This document shows, piece after piece, positions 19,286-28,387 of a stretch of DNA of 64,000 nucleotides. A model generated the notes under the pieces. That model was given only the letters and a program-made list of their open reading frames with translations. It was not told where the DNA came from and searched no databases. This DNA comes from Kineococcus sp. TRM81007. GTDB lineage: Bacteria > Actinomycetota > Actinomycetes > Actinomycetales > Kineococcaceae. The stretch is taken from the NCBI RefSeq assembly GCF_022669155.1, contig NZ_JALBVB010000051.1:129601-193600 (forward strand). The letters are read 5' to 3'. The position numbers and the translations under genes are program-made. Every line of letters begins with the position of its first letter. Positions within the stretch are counted from its first letter, which is position 1.

Positions 19286-20692
19286 TCAGGCCTCCCGGTG
19301 GGCGGCGGCCTCGGCCAGCACCTGGCGCGAGTACCGGATCATGTCCTCGCGGGAGACGACCTTGACGCGCTCGCGCCCGTGGGGCCGGCCCAGTTCCCGC
19401 TCGTAGGCGTCCAGGACCTCCCAGTCGTTCCAGGTGAGGACCTCCACGCCCTTGGCGGTCAGGGCGTCGACCACCGCCTGCGGGTCCGGCTCGGCGGCGC
19501 GCTCGAAGCCCGCCGCGTCGGAGACGAGGTGGCGGACCGTCTCGGAGGCGTCGGACTTGGTGTGCCCGATCAGGCCGACGGGCCCGCGCTTGATCCAGCC
19601 GGTGCAGTACACGCCGCTCAGGTGCTCGCCCTCCGGGCTCAGCACGCGGCCCTCGTGGTTGGAGATGACGCCCTTGAGCTGGTCGAACGGCACGCCCGGC
19701 AGCGGGGAGCCGAAGTAGCCGACCGCCCGGTACACGGCCTGCACGTCCCAGGTGTGCACGTCGCCGGTGCCCTCGACCGTGCCGTCGCCCTTCAGGCGGG
19801 TGCGCTCGGTGCGCAGCGCGCTGACGTGGCCGTCGGTGCCGACGATCTCCACCGGCGCGTGCAGGAAGTGCAGGTGGATGCGCCGGGAGGCGGTGCCGTC
19901 GCCCTCCTTCAGCGTCCAGTCCGTCAGCGTCTTGACGACCTGCTTCGTCTGGTTCGACTTGTCGATGGCGGCCATCGAGCCCTCGTCGAACTCGAAGTCC
20001 TCCGGGTCGACGATGACGTCGACGTCGGGCACGTGCCCCAGCTCGCGAAGCTCCAGCGAGGAGAACTTCGCCTGCGCCGGCCCGCGGCGGGCGAAGACGT
20101 GCACGTCGGTGACCTTCGACGCCTTCAGGCCCTGGTAGACGTTGTCCGGGATCTCCGTGGGCAGCAGGTCGTCGGCGTGCTTGGCCAGCATCCGGGCCAC
20201 GTCGAGGGCGACGTTGCCGGCGCCCAGGACGGCGACGCTGGAGGCCTGCAGCGGCCACTCGCGCGGGTAGTCCGGGTGCCCGTCGTACCAGGAGACGAAG
20301 TCGGCGGCGCCGAAGCTCTCCGGCAGGTCGACGCCCGGGATCGCCATCGGCGCGTCCTCGATGGAGCCGGTGGAGAACACCACGGCGTCGTAGTGGCGCC
20401 GGACGTCCTCCAGCGTCAGGTCCGTGCCGAAGTCCACGTTGGTCAGCAGGCGGATGTCGCCGCGGCCCAGGACCTTCTCCAGGGCGACCACGATCTGCTT
20501 GATGCGCGGGTGGTCCGGCGCGACGCCGTAGCGCACGAGGCCGAACGGCGCGGGCAGGCGCTCGATCAGGTCGATGCTCACGCCGTCGAAGCCCGTCGCG
20601 GACAGGTCGGCCCTGGAGAGGATGTCCGAGGCGTAGATGCCTGCCGGCCCGGCTCCGACGACGGCCACGCGCAGCGGACGCTGGGTGCTCAC
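19286..20692 (-). CDS. fprA: Ferredoxin/adrenodoxin-type NADP+ reductase FprA
   Basis: FprA transfers electrons between NADPH and ferredoxins. The 468-residue protein has the N-terminal FAD motif VAVVGAGPAGIYASD, the adrenodoxin-reductase signature APFGLVRYGVAPDHP, the NADP motif LGAGNVALDVARML, FARRGPAQAKFSSLELREL, and the C-terminal TGWIKRGPVGLIGHTKSDA. Its length is close to M. tuberculosis FprA. It is the first gene of fprA-etfB-etfA. A -10-like TAGGCT (20746-20741) overlaps a small palindrome in its promoter. Confidence 0.93.
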   Translation of the reverse strand: MSTQRPLRVAVVGAGPAGIYASDILSRADLSATGFDGVSIDLIERLPAPFGLVRYGVAPDHPRIKQIVVALEKVLGRGDIRLLTNVDFGTDLTLEDVRRHYDAVVFSTGSIEDAPMAIPGVDLPESFGAADFVSWYDGHPDYPREWPLQASSVAVLGAGNVALDVARMLAKHADDLLPTEIPDNVYQGLKASKVTDVHVFARRGPAQAKFSSLELRELGHVPDVDVIVDPEDFEFDEGSMAAIDKSNQTKQVVKTLTDWTLKEGDGTASRRIHLHFLHAPVEIVGTDGHVSALRTERTRLKGDGTVEGTGDVHTWDVQAVYRAVGYFGSPLPGVPFDQLKGVISNHEGRVLSPEGEHLSGVYCTGWIKRGPVGLIGHTKSDASETVRHLVSDAAGFERAAEPDPQAVVDALTAKGVEVLTWNDWEVLDAYERELGRPHGRERVKVVSREDMIRYSRQVLAEAAAHREA

Positions 20693-20777
20693 GGGATCTG
20701 GTGTCCTTCGTCTCGACGTCGGCGGTCGACTGCGCAGGCAAGCCTAATGCGTCCGCGGACGCCCCCGGACGGGCACC

Positions 20778-21773
20778 ATGCGCGGTGTGGAGGAACCCCG
20801 CCCGACCGCCCCCGCCGCACCCGGCCCGCACCGGACCCCCGGCCCGCCCGGCGCCGGGGCCGCCCCGCCCGGCGGGCTCCTCGCCGGCGCCGGCGCCTAC
20901 GTGCTGTGGGGGTTGTTCCCGTTCTACTTCCACGTCCTGCTGCCCACCGGCGCGCTGGAGCTGCTGGCGCAGCGGGTCGTGTGGTCCCTGGCGCTGTCGG
21001 TGCTGCTGCTGACGGCGCTGCGCCGCTGGCCGGCCGTGCTGCGGGTGCTGCGCACCCCCGCGCAGCTGCGGCTGCTGGCCGTGGCGGCCGTGGCCATCGC
21101 CGTCAACTGGGGCGTGTACGGCCTGGCCGTCACCAGCGGGAACGTGCTGGAGGCGTCCCTGGGGTACTTCGTCAACCCCCTGGTGACGGTGCTGCTGGGC
21201 GTGCTCGTGCTGCGCGAGCGGTTGCGGCGCACGCAGTGGGCCGCGGTCGCCGTGGGCACCGCCGCGGTCGTGGTCATCACCGCCGACCTAGGGCGGCTGC
21301 CGTGGATGGCGCTGGCGCTGGCGGCCTCCTTCGGCACCTACGGGCTGCTGAAGAACCGCCTGGCCCGCTCCGGCACCGGGGTGGACCCGCTGACGGGGCT
21401 GACCGTGGAGACGGGCGTGCTGGTGCTGCCCGCCCTCGCCACCCTGACCTGGATCGGGACGACGGGCCGCTCCACGTTCACCGCCGGAGGCACCGACCAC
21501 GCGGTGCTCACCGTGCTGTCCGGACCCGCGACGCTGGCACCGCTGCTGCTGTTCGCGCTGGCCGCCGGGCGGGTGCCGCTGACCACGATCGGGCTGCTGC
21601 AGTACACCACCCCCGTGCTGCAGTTCGCCGCCGCGCTGGTGCTGGGCGAGACGATGCCCGCCTCCCGGTGGGTGGGCTTCGCGCTGGTGTGGGCGGCGCT
21701 GGCGCTGCTGACCGCGGACGCGCTGCGCGCCCAGCGGCGGCGTCGGCCGGCGCTCCCGCGCCCGCGCGCCTGA
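20778..21773 (+). CDS. rarD: EamA-family transporter RarD
   Basis: RarD is a ten-helix permease of the drug/metabolite transporter superfamily; its physiological substrate is not established. After a Pro-rich start the protein has YVLWGLFPFYFHVLLP, NWGVYGLAVTSGNVLEASLGYFVNPLV (a RarD signature, quoted in part) and TIGLLQYTTPVLQFA. The 331-residue reading starts at ATG 20778; GTG 20787 is an alternative because CACCAT lies 7 bases before it in the leaderless spacing seen elsewhere. It is divergent from fprA. Confidence 0.88.
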   Translation: MRGVEEPRPTAPAAPGPHRTPGPPGAGAAPPGGLLAGAGAYVLWGLFPFYFHVLLPTGALELLAQRVVWSLALSVLLLTALRRWPAVLRVLRTPAQLRLLAVAAVAIAVNWGVYGLAVTSGNVLEASLGYFVNPLVTVLLGVLVLRERLRRTQWAAVAVGTAAVVVITADLGRLPWMALALAASFGTYGLLKNRLARSGTGVDPLTGLTVETGVLVLPALATLTWIGTTGRSTFTAGGTDHAVLTVLSGPATLAPLLLFALAAGRVPLTTIGLLQYTTPVLQFAAALVLGETMPASRWVGFALVWAALALLTADALRAQRRRRPALPRPRA

Positions 21774-21800
21774 CGGCCCGGCGGCCGCGCGGGCGCGGCG

Positions 21801-22832
21801 TCAGCCGACGCGGTCGGCGACCGTGCCCGCGTACGTCTCCAGCGCCCGGCGCGCCGCGCGGTCCGGCAGGTCCACCAGGTGGGTGGTGGCGCGCTCGGCC
21901 CACTCCCGGGCCGTGTCCCGCGCCGCGCGCGTCACCGGGTGCGCGCGCAGCGCCTCCACGGCCTCCGCCAGCACGTCGTCGTCGCCCAGGCGGCCGGAGT
22001 CCAGCAGCGCCACCAGCCGCACCGCCTCCGCGTCGCCCCCGGCGGCGGCGCGGCGCGCCAGCAGCACCGGCAGCGTCGGCACCCCCTCGCGCAGGTCGGT
22101 GCCGGGGCGCTTGCCGGAGTCGCCCACGTCGCTGGTCAGGTCCAGCACGTCGTCGGCGAGCTGGAACGCCACGCCCACGTCCTCGCCGTAGGCGACCATC
22201 GCCCGCACCACCTCCGGGTCGGCGCCGGCGAACTGGGCGCCGAAGCGCCCCGCGGTGGCGATCAGGGAGGCCGTCTTGTCGCTGAGCACGTCCAGGTAGT
22301 GGGCCACCGCGTCCTGGTCCGGGCGCGGGCCGACCGTCTCGTGCAACTGCCCCAGGCACAGGCGCTCGAAGGTCTGCGCCTGCACCCGCACCGCCTCCGG
22401 GCCCAGGCCCGCCACCACGTTGGAGGCGCGCGCGAACAGCAGGTCGCCGGTGAGGATGGCCACGTTGTTGCCCCACACGTGCTGCGCCGCGGGGGCGCCG
22501 CGCCGCGTGGGGGCGGAGTCCATCACGTCGTCGTGGTACAGCGAGGCCAGGTGCGTCAGCTCCACCACCACCGCGGCGTCCACCACCTCCGGGCGGGAGG
22601 GGTCGCCGAAGTGGGAGCCCAGCAGCGTCAGCATCGGCCGCACCCGCTTGCCGCCGGCCTGCACCAGGTGCCGCGAGGCCGCGTCCGCCAGGGGGTCGAC
22701 GTTGCCGACCGCCTCGCGCAGCCGCTCCTCGACGACCTCCAGCCCCTCGCGCAGCGAGGACTCCAGCGCCGGGTCGGCCGTCGGCAGGCCGGTGGCCGCG
22801 CTCGTCCTGGTACCGGTCACGTCGCTCCTCAC
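21801..22832 (-). CDS. All-trans polyprenyl diphosphate synthase (menaquinone side chain)
   Basis: It condenses isopentenyl diphosphate units to make the long prenyl tail. The 343-residue protein has GGKRVRPML, the first aspartate-rich motif LYHDDVMD, the KTASLI segment, and the second motif AFQLADDVLDL. The neighbour menJ matches the mycobacterial grcC1/menJ pair, so the product should be the menaquinone isoprenoid. The start lies in a triple 14-bp repeat: GTG 22832 has AGGAG from the preceding copy, while GTG 22820 is an in-frame alternative four codons later. Confidence 0.9.
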   Translation of the reverse strand: MRSDVTGTRTSAATGLPTADPALESSLREGLEVVEERLREAVGNVDPLADAASRHLVQAGGKRVRPMLTLLGSHFGDPSRPEVVDAAVVVELTHLASLYHDDVMDSAPTRRGAPAAQHVWGNNVAILTGDLLFARASNVVAGLGPEAVRVQAQTFERLCLGQLHETVGPRPDQDAVAHYLDVLSDKTASLIATAGRFGAQFAGADPEVVRAMVAYGEDVGVAFQLADDVLDLTSDVGDSGKRPGTDLREGVPTLPVLLARRAAAGGDAEAVRLVALLDSGRLGDDDVLAEAVEALRAHPVTRAARDTAREWAERATTHLVDLPDRAARRALETYAGTVADRVG

Positions 22833-22862
22833 GCGTCGCTCCTCACGCGTCGCTCCTCACGC
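22821..22862. repeat. Three perfect tandem copies of a 14-bp unit over a start codon
   Basis: The unit GTCGCTCCTCACGC (plus strand) occurs at 22821-22834, 22835-22848 and 22849-22862 without mismatch. On the minus strand each copy supplies GTG and AGGAG. The array spans the menJ stop and the synthase start. Because 14 is not a multiple of 3, each copy's GTG is in a different frame. Confidence 0.95.
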
Positions 22863-24182
22863 CGCGGGCGCCAGTCGCTGCAGCGCCACGACCACGCGGT
22901 CGGTGGCGTCCTTCGACGCCGGGTCGGCGAGGTTCGCCAGCAGCTTGACCACCAGCTTCATCAGGCCCGGCCGCGGCAGCCCGAAGCGGGTGGCGACGCG
23001 CATGACCTCCGGGTGACCGATGAGGGAGACGAACACGCGTCCCAGCGTGTAGTACCCGCCCAGCTCCCCGCGAACCGCGGCGGGGTAGCCGTGCAGGGCG
23101 CGCTCGCGGGCCCGGGCGTCCGGCGCGCCCAGCGCGCCGTCCACGACCTCCGCGGCCAGTCGCGCGGACTGCATCGCGTAGGCGATGCCCTCCCCGTTGA
23201 ACGGGTTGACCATGCCGCCGGCGTCCCCGACGAGCAGCAGGCCGCGCGTGTAGTGCGGGGTGCGGTTGAACGCCATCGGCAGCGCCGCCCCGCGCACCTC
23301 CCCCACCTGGTGCTCCGGGTCGAAGCGCCACTCCGGCGGCATCGAGGACAGCCACCGGCGCAGCAGGTCGCGGTAGTCCACGTCGCCGGAGCCGGCGTCG
23401 GCCTTCAGCACGCCCAGGCCGACGTTGCTGGTGCCGTCGCCCACCCCGAACACCCAGCCGTACCCGGGCAGCAGCTCGTGCGGGCGCGCGCCCGGCTCGC
23501 GCAGCTCCAGCCAGCTCTCCAGCCAGTCGTCGTCGTGGCGGGGGCTGCGGAAGTAGGTGCGCACCGCCACGCCCAGGGGGCGGTCGTCGCGCCGGTGCAG
23601 GCCCATCGACAGCGCCAGGCGGCTGCCCACGCCGTCGGCGGCCACCACGACGGGGGCGCGCAGGACGCGCTCCTCGCCGGCCCGGCGCCCCTTCTCGTCC
23701 ACCGGCCGCGCCCGCACGCCCACGACGTGACCGGTGCGCTCGTCCACGACGGGACCGGTCACCGAGGTGCGCTCCAGGACGGTGGCGCCGCCGGCGCGGG
23801 CGTGCTCCGCCAGCGCCTGGTCGAAGCGGGAACGGGTGTGCACCAGCCCGTAGGAGGGGAAGTCGCTGATCTCCGGCCACGGCACCTGCAGGCGCACGCC
23901 ACCGCCGAGCAGGCGCAGGCCCCGGTTGCGCACCCAGCCGTCCGCGGCCGGCGTGGGCAGGCCCAGCAGCTCCACCTCGCGGCTGGCGCGGGGGGTCAGG
24001 CCGTCGCCGCAGACCTTCTCGCGGGGGAAGGCGCTCTTCTCCAGCACCAGCACGCGCCGGCCGGCGGTGGCCAGGTACCGCGCCAGGGTGGAGCCGGCGG
24101 GGCCGGCCCCGACGACGAGGACGTCGGCGTCGTCAGCCGTGCGCTGGGTGGCGCTGAGCGCGCCACCGGTCTCGACCGCCAC
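22857..24182 (-). CDS. menJ: Menaquinone reductase of the geranylgeranyl reductase family
   Basis: MenJ reduces one double bond of the menaquinone side chain in mycobacteria. The 441-residue flavoprotein has the FAD motif VLVVGAGPAGSTLARYLA, KVCGDGLTPRA, VVAADGVGSRLA, and the FAD/ribityl motif LLVGDAGGMVNPFNGEGI. Position between menG and a polyprenyl synthase matches Rv0561c. GTG 24182 has GGAGG upstream. The 65-bp gap before it carries a 9-bp-arm inverted repeat. Confidence 0.88.
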   Translation of the reverse strand: MAVETGGALSATQRTADDADVLVVGAGPAGSTLARYLATAGRRVLVLEKSAFPREKVCGDGLTPRASREVELLGLPTPAADGWVRNRGLRLLGGGVRLQVPWPEISDFPSYGLVHTRSRFDQALAEHARAGGATVLERTSVTGPVVDERTGHVVGVRARPVDEKGRRAGEERVLRAPVVVAADGVGSRLALSMGLHRRDDRPLGVAVRTYFRSPRHDDDWLESWLELREPGARPHELLPGYGWVFGVGDGTSNVGLGVLKADAGSGDVDYRDLLRRWLSSMPPEWRFDPEHQVGEVRGAALPMAFNRTPHYTRGLLLVGDAGGMVNPFNGEGIAYAMQSARLAAEVVDGALGAPDARARERALHGYPAAVRGELGGYYTLGRVFVSLIGHPEVMRVATRFGLPRPGLMKLVVKLLANLADPASKDATDRVVVALQRLAPAA

Positions 24183-24201
24183 CTGGTCCTCCGTCGTCCT
24201 C

Positions 24202-24223
24202 GCTCGTGAAAACCTTCACGAGC
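24202..24223. promoter_or_regulatory. 9-bp-arm inverted repeat between menG and menJ
   Basis: GCTCGTGAA (24202-24210) and TTCACGAGC (24215-24223) form a perfect inverted repeat with spacer AACC, 20 bases upstream of the menJ start. No U tract follows on either strand. It may be an operator or an mRNA hairpin that sets the menG/menJ ratio. Function is inferred. Confidence 0.5.
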
Positions 24224-24247
24224 TCTGTCGAGTGTAGTTCGCGGCGC

Positions 24248-24961
24248 TCAGGCCGCCGACCGCACGGCCCGGTGCAGCGCGACGATCCCGGCGGACAGGT
24301 CCCGCCACCGCACGCCCTCCCAGCCGGCGGCCCCGATGCGCGCGGCCAGGGACCGCTGGTCCGGCCAGGCGTCGATGGACTCCATGAGGTAGCCGTAGGC
24401 CTCGCCGTGGGAGCTGACCAGCCGCGCCACCCGCGGCAGGCCGTGGTGCAGGTACGCGCCGTACGCCCGGCGCAGCAGCGGGTTCGGCGGTGTGGAGAAC
24501 TCGCACACCACCAGCCGCCCGCCCGGGCGCACCACCCGCGCCATCTCGCGCAGGGCGCGGTCCACGTCCACGACGTTGCGCAGCCCGAAGGAGATCGTCA
24601 CCGCGTCGAAGACGCCGTCGGCGAACGGCAGCCGCGTCGCGTCGCCCGCCGTGAACGGCAGGTCCGGTCGGCGCAGCTTGCCGGTGCGCACCATCCCCCG
24701 GGAGAAGTCGCACGGCACCACCCGCACCCCGCGGTCGGCGAACGGCTCGCTGGAGGTGCCGGTGCCGGCCGCGAGGTCCAGCACCCGCTCCCCCGGCCGG
24801 GCGTCCACCGCGTGCACCACCGCGCGCCGCCACAGCCGGTCCTGCCCGGCGGAGAGCACGTCGTTGGTGACGTCGTAGCGGTCCGCGACGTCGTCGAACA
24901 TCGCGGACACCTGCCGGGGGCGCTTCGTCAGGTCGGCCAGCTCACGCCCCGGTGTCGTCAC
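24248..24961 (-). CDS. menG: Demethylmenaquinone methyltransferase
   Basis: MenG (UbiE family) methylates demethylmenaquinone with SAM, the last ring step. The 237-residue protein has the family N-terminus [23 protein letters not shown] motif [38 protein letters not shown] (signature, quoted in part) and [20 protein letters not shown] 24961 has a -10-like GAGGAT 6 bases upstream and no ribosome site, so it looks leaderless. Confidence 0.95.
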   Translation of the reverse strand: MTTPGRELADLTKRPRQVSAMFDDVADRYDVTNDVLSAGQDRLWRRAVVHAVDARPGERVLDLAAGTGTSSEPFADRGVRVVPCDFSRGMVRTGKLRRPDLPFTAGDATRLPFADGVFDAVTISFGLRNVVDVDRALREMARVVRPGGRLVVCEFSTPPNPLLRRAYGAYLHHGLPRVARLVSSHGEAYGYLMESIDAWPDQRSLAARIGAAGWEGVRWRDLSAGIVALHRAVRSAA

Positions 24962-25023
24962 GGGACCATCCTCTCAGGCGGCCGGCGACGCCCCGCGCGT
25001 CGGTGAGGCGCCGGCGGCCGGCC

Positions 25024-26070
25024 TCAGCGGCCGGAGGGCACCAGCGCGTCCGGCGGCGCCAGCAGCCCCGGCACCCGCGCCAGCACCCGGCGCACCGCCA
25101 CCCCCGCCAGCACGACCAGGACCGTCACGGCCACCGGCAGCAGCAGCCGCACCGCCCGGGGCAGGGTCTCGGGCACGAGCAGCTCCAGCGCCGTGGTGAG
25201 CAGCGCGATGAACAGCACGTGCGTGAGGTAGACCGGCAGCGTGGCGCGCCCCAGGGCGCGCAGCGGGGTGCGCGGCCAGCGCCGCACCAGCAGCGCGCAC
25301 GCCGCCGAGGCCCCCAGCACCCCCAGGGCGCCGCGCAGCAGCGGCAGCCCCGGCACCAGGTGCAGGTCCAGCAGCGAGACCGCCGCCGCCAGCAGCGTGA
25401 ACGTCACCAGCAGCAGCGCGGTGCCGAGCACCCCGACGCCCTCCACCACCCGCGGCAGCACCCGCCGGCCGTGGGCGCCCGCGAGGAAGAAGACGAGGTA
25501 GGCGGCCATGTTGTCCCACGCCCAGCTGCCCGTCGCGGTCAGCCCCGCGCTCGTGGTGACGGACAGCACCGCGGCCGCGGCCAGCTGCGCCGGGGGCGGC
25601 ACGGGCCGCAGCAGGCGGGCCACCACCGCGAAGACGGCGAGCGCGTACAGATACCAGAGCTCCGTGTGCGGGCGCACCAGCGCCAGCGCGAACTCCGCCG
25701 GCCCGGCGGGCTGGCCGGCCTCCACCCACACCCCGGCCGTGAAGAACGCCGTGGTCAGCAGCAGCCACAGCACGAACAGCCACGCGGAGGGCACCACGCG
25801 CCGGCGCAGCACCTCGCGCCAGGGCCGCGACGCCACGGAGGCGGCGAGCAGGCCGGAGACGGTGAAGAACAGCGGCATCCGCACGCCGGTCAGGAGCTTG
25901 TTGAGGTCCCGCCACAGCGGGCTGCCGTGCCCGGCCTCCCCGAGGAAGATCGTGGCGTGGGTCAGCACGACGAGGGCGATGGCCAGCCCCTTCGCGGCGT
26001 CGGCCCAGGCGACGCGGGGTCCCTGCGCCGCGCGTCCGGCACCGCTGACGGCGTCGGTGGTGGTGGTCAT
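25024..26070 (-). CDS. Acyltransferase family 3 membrane protein (OafA/OpgC type)
   Basis: The family O-acylates sugars or lipids at the cytoplasmic membrane. The 348-residue protein has about ten hydrophobic segments and the typical entry VAWADAAKGLAIALVVLTHA with the conserved His, then GVRMPLFFTVSGLL with the Arg. The target is unknown. ATG 26070 has GGGGGA upstream. It lies between menG and menD but shows no quinone link, so it is probably an unrelated insertion in the men region. Confidence 0.85.
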   Translation of the reverse strand: MTTTTDAVSGAGRAAQGPRVAWADAAKGLAIALVVLTHATIFLGEAGHGSPLWRDLNKLLTGVRMPLFFTVSGLLAASVASRPWREVLRRRVVPSAWLFVLWLLLTTAFFTAGVWVEAGQPAGPAEFALALVRPHTELWYLYALAVFAVVARLLRPVPPPAQLAAAAVLSVTTSAGLTATGSWAWDNMAAYLVFFLAGAHGRRVLPRVVEGVGVLGTALLLVTFTLLAAAVSLLDLHLVPGLPLLRGALGVLGASAACALLVRRWPRTPLRALGRATLPVYLTHVLFIALLTTALELLVPETLPRAVRLLLPVAVTVLVVLAGVAVRRVLARVPGLLAPPDALVPSGR

Positions 26071-26185
26071 CGCGGTCCCCCGGTCGTGGGTCGTGGTGAC
26101 GCGCCGCGGCGGCACCGGGCGATCCTGCCGTGACGTGAGGGTAGGGAGGGTGGGCCACCCCCACAACCCCGCGGACCGGTACCGC

Positions 26186-27892
26186 TCAGCCCGCGGCGAC
26201 CGCCGCCCGCACCGCGTCGGCGACGCGGCGGGCCCGCGCGGCGACCTCGCCGCGCGGCACCCGCAGCTCCAGCACGCGCACCCCCGACGGTGGCGCGGCG
26301 ATCGCAGCGGCCGCCGCGGCGGGGGTGGCGGGCCGTTCGTGCGGCACCCCCCACGCGGCGCACAGCGCGGCGACGTCCACCCCGTGCGGGGTCGCCACGA
26401 CCCGTTCGAAGGTGCTGCGCGGCACCGAGGAGGCGTGCTCGAGGGTCTCGAAGATGCCGCCGCCGTCGTCGTTGACGAGCACGACCGTCAGGTCCGGGCG
26501 CGCCTCCCCCGGCACCGGCAGCAGCGCGTTCGCGTCGTGCAGGAACGCCAGGTCGCCCACCAGCAGGCGCACGCCGCCGCCGCGGGCCAGCGCCACCCCG
26601 CACGCGGTGGCGAGGGTGCCGTCGATGCCGGCCAGGCCGCGGTTGGACACCGCCGGCACCCCGGCGGGGCGGGAGGCCAGGTCCGCGTCGCGCACCGGGT
26701 TGCTGGCGGCGACCACGAACGCCGAGCCGTCCGCCGCGCACGCCGCCACCGCCTCGCGCGCCGCCCACGGGCCGCTGAGGACGCCGCCGGCGGCCTCGGA
26801 GTCCAGCACCGCGTCCACGGCCTCGGCGGCCAGCTCGCCCGCGCGCGCCCAGCGGGCGGCGAACTCCACCTCCCGCTCCCCCGCGGGACCCGCCGCGGTC
26901 GCCGCCGGGAGCACCCGCGCGGCGCGGAACCCCGCGTCCGGCCACGTGCCGGCGGCGCTGACCACGACCAGCTCGACGTCGTCGCGGGCCAGCAGGCGGC
27001 TCACCGGCCGCGACAGGGTGGGGTGGCCGAAGACGACGACGCGCTCCGCGGCGTCCAGCGGGCCGTCCGCGTCGGCGGCGCCCAGGACCAGCCGGTACGG
27101 GCCCACCGCCCGCGGCCCGCCGCGCGCGCCGGAGCTGGGCTCGGCCAGCAGCGGCCAGCCGGCGTCCTCGGCGAGCGCGCGGGCGGCGGCACCCACCGAC
27201 GCGTCGGGGGCGTCGCCGGCGAGGACGAGGGTGCGCGGGCCGCGCGGCAGCAGCACGGGCGCGGGGACGGGGGCCCGTTCCACCCGGGCCAGCCCGGCGT
27301 CCCCGGCCGGGGCGGTGCCCGGCGAGGGGGTCAGCGGGTCGGCGAAGGCGACGTTCACGTGCGCTGGGCCGGCTCCCTCCCCGCGCGAGCCGCGGGCCGC
27401 GGCGGCCGCGCGGGCCAGCGCCGAGCGCCACGCCGGCGCCTGGCGCTGCGGGTCGGCGGGGGCGGGCACGTCCGCGGAGAAGCGCACCGACGGCAGGAAC
27501 AGCCGGGCCTGGGCGTCGGCGGTCTGGCTGGCGCCGGAGCCGCGCAGCTCGTGGGGGCGGTCCGCGGACAGCACCAGCAGCGGCACGCCGGCGTGGGAGG
27601 CCTCCAGCACGGCCGGGTGCAGGTTCGCCACGGCGGTGCCGGACGTGGTCACCACCGCCACGAGCGGGTCCTCGCCGCGGGTCAGGGCGCCGCGCGCCAG
27701 CCCCAGGGCGAGGAACCCGGCGCTGCGCTCGTCGACGCGCACGTGCAGCTCCAGCCGGCCCGCGTCGGCGGCCGCGGCGGCCGCGTACGCCAGGGGGGCG
27801 CTGCGCGAGCCGGGCGCCAGGACGAGGTGGCGCAGGCCCAGGGAGACCAGCGCGTCGACGAGGACCGTCGCGAGCGCGGTCGAGGGGTTCAC
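26186..27892 (-). CDS. menD: 2-succinyl-5-enolpyruvyl-6-hydroxy-3-cyclohexene-1-carboxylate synthase
   Basis: MenD is the ThDP-dependent enzyme that joins 2-oxoglutarate to isochorismate. The 568-residue protein has LVLAPGSRSAPLAYAA, the Glu-containing HVRVDERSAGFLALGLA, TTSGTAVANLHPAVLEA, SADRPHELRGSGASQT, and the ThDP/metal motif LLVGDLAFLHDANAL with NDDGGGIF. GTG 27892 directly follows a G run and has no clean ribosome site. It is divergent from menI, with 63 bp between. Confidence 0.95.
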   Translation of the reverse strand: MNPSTALATVLVDALVSLGLRHLVLAPGSRSAPLAYAAAAAADAGRLELHVRVDERSAGFLALGLARGALTRGEDPLVAVVTTSGTAVANLHPAVLEASHAGVPLLVLSADRPHELRGSGASQTADAQARLFLPSVRFSADVPAPADPQRQAPAWRSALARAAAAARGSRGEGAGPAHVNVAFADPLTPSPGTAPAGDAGLARVERAPVPAPVLLPRGPRTLVLAGDAPDASVGAAARALAEDAGWPLLAEPSSGARGGPRAVGPYRLVLGAADADGPLDAAERVVVFGHPTLSRPVSRLLARDDVELVVVSAAGTWPDAGFRAARVLPAATAAGPAGEREVEFAARWARAGELAAEAVDAVLDSEAAGGVLSGPWAAREAVAACAADGSAFVVAASNPVRDADLASRPAGVPAVSNRGLAGIDGTLATACGVALARGGGVRLLVGDLAFLHDANALLPVPGEARPDLTVVLVNDDGGGIFETLEHASSVPRSTFERVVATPHGVDVAALCAAWGVPHERPATPAAAAAAIAAPPSGVRVLELRVPRGEVAARARRVADAVRAAVAAG

Positions 27893-27955
27893 CCCCCCAT
27901 TGGACCCCGTGGCGGTCGGCTCCCCGCGCGGAGGGGCGTGTGGCAGCCTCCGGGT

Positions 27956-28387
27956 GTGAGCGAGTGCACCCGGTCCCTGCCGTCCCTGGAGGAGCTGCTG
28001 GCGGTCTTCCCCGCCGGCGGCCTGGTGGAGCGGATGGGCATCCAGTTCGTCGAGGCCGCCCCCGAGCGGCTGGTGGCGACGATGCCCGTGGAGGGCAACA
28101 CGCAGGTCGCGGGCCTGCTGCACGGCGGGGCGTCGTGCGTGCTGGCCGAGACGCTGGGCTCGATCGGGGCGTTCCTGCACGTGTGGCCGGGCGGCCAGGC
28201 CCTGGGCACGGACATCAACGCCACCCACCACCGCGCGGTGTCCTCGGGGCGGGTGACGGGCACGGCGACGGCGATCGCGCTGGGCCGCACGCTGTGCAGC
28301 CACGAGGTCGTCGTCACCGACGAGTCGGGCCGGCGCGTGTGCACCGCGCGGATCACGAACCTGGTGCGACCGGCGCCGCACGGCTGA
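27956..28387 (+). CDS. menI: 1,4-dihydroxy-2-naphthoyl-CoA thioesterase (PaaI-type hotdog)
   Basis: MenI hydrolyses DHNA-CoA to DHNA. The 143-residue protein is a single hotdog domain of the PaaI/YdiI class with VEGNTQVAGLLHGGASCVLAETLGS, which holds the HGG motif and catalytic Glu, and ALGTDINATHHR. Its place between menD and menC supports the menaquinone role, since family sequence alone does not fix the substrate. GTG 27956 has CAGCCT 6 bases upstream (leaderless spacing). Its last 35 bp overlap convergent menC. Confidence 0.85.
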   Translation: MSECTRSLPSLEELLAVFPAGGLVERMGIQFVEAAPERLVATMPVEGNTQVAGLLHGGASCVLAETLGSIGAFLHVWPGGQALGTDINATHHRAVSSGRVTGTATAIALGRTLCSHEVVVTDESGRRVCTARITNLVRPAPHG

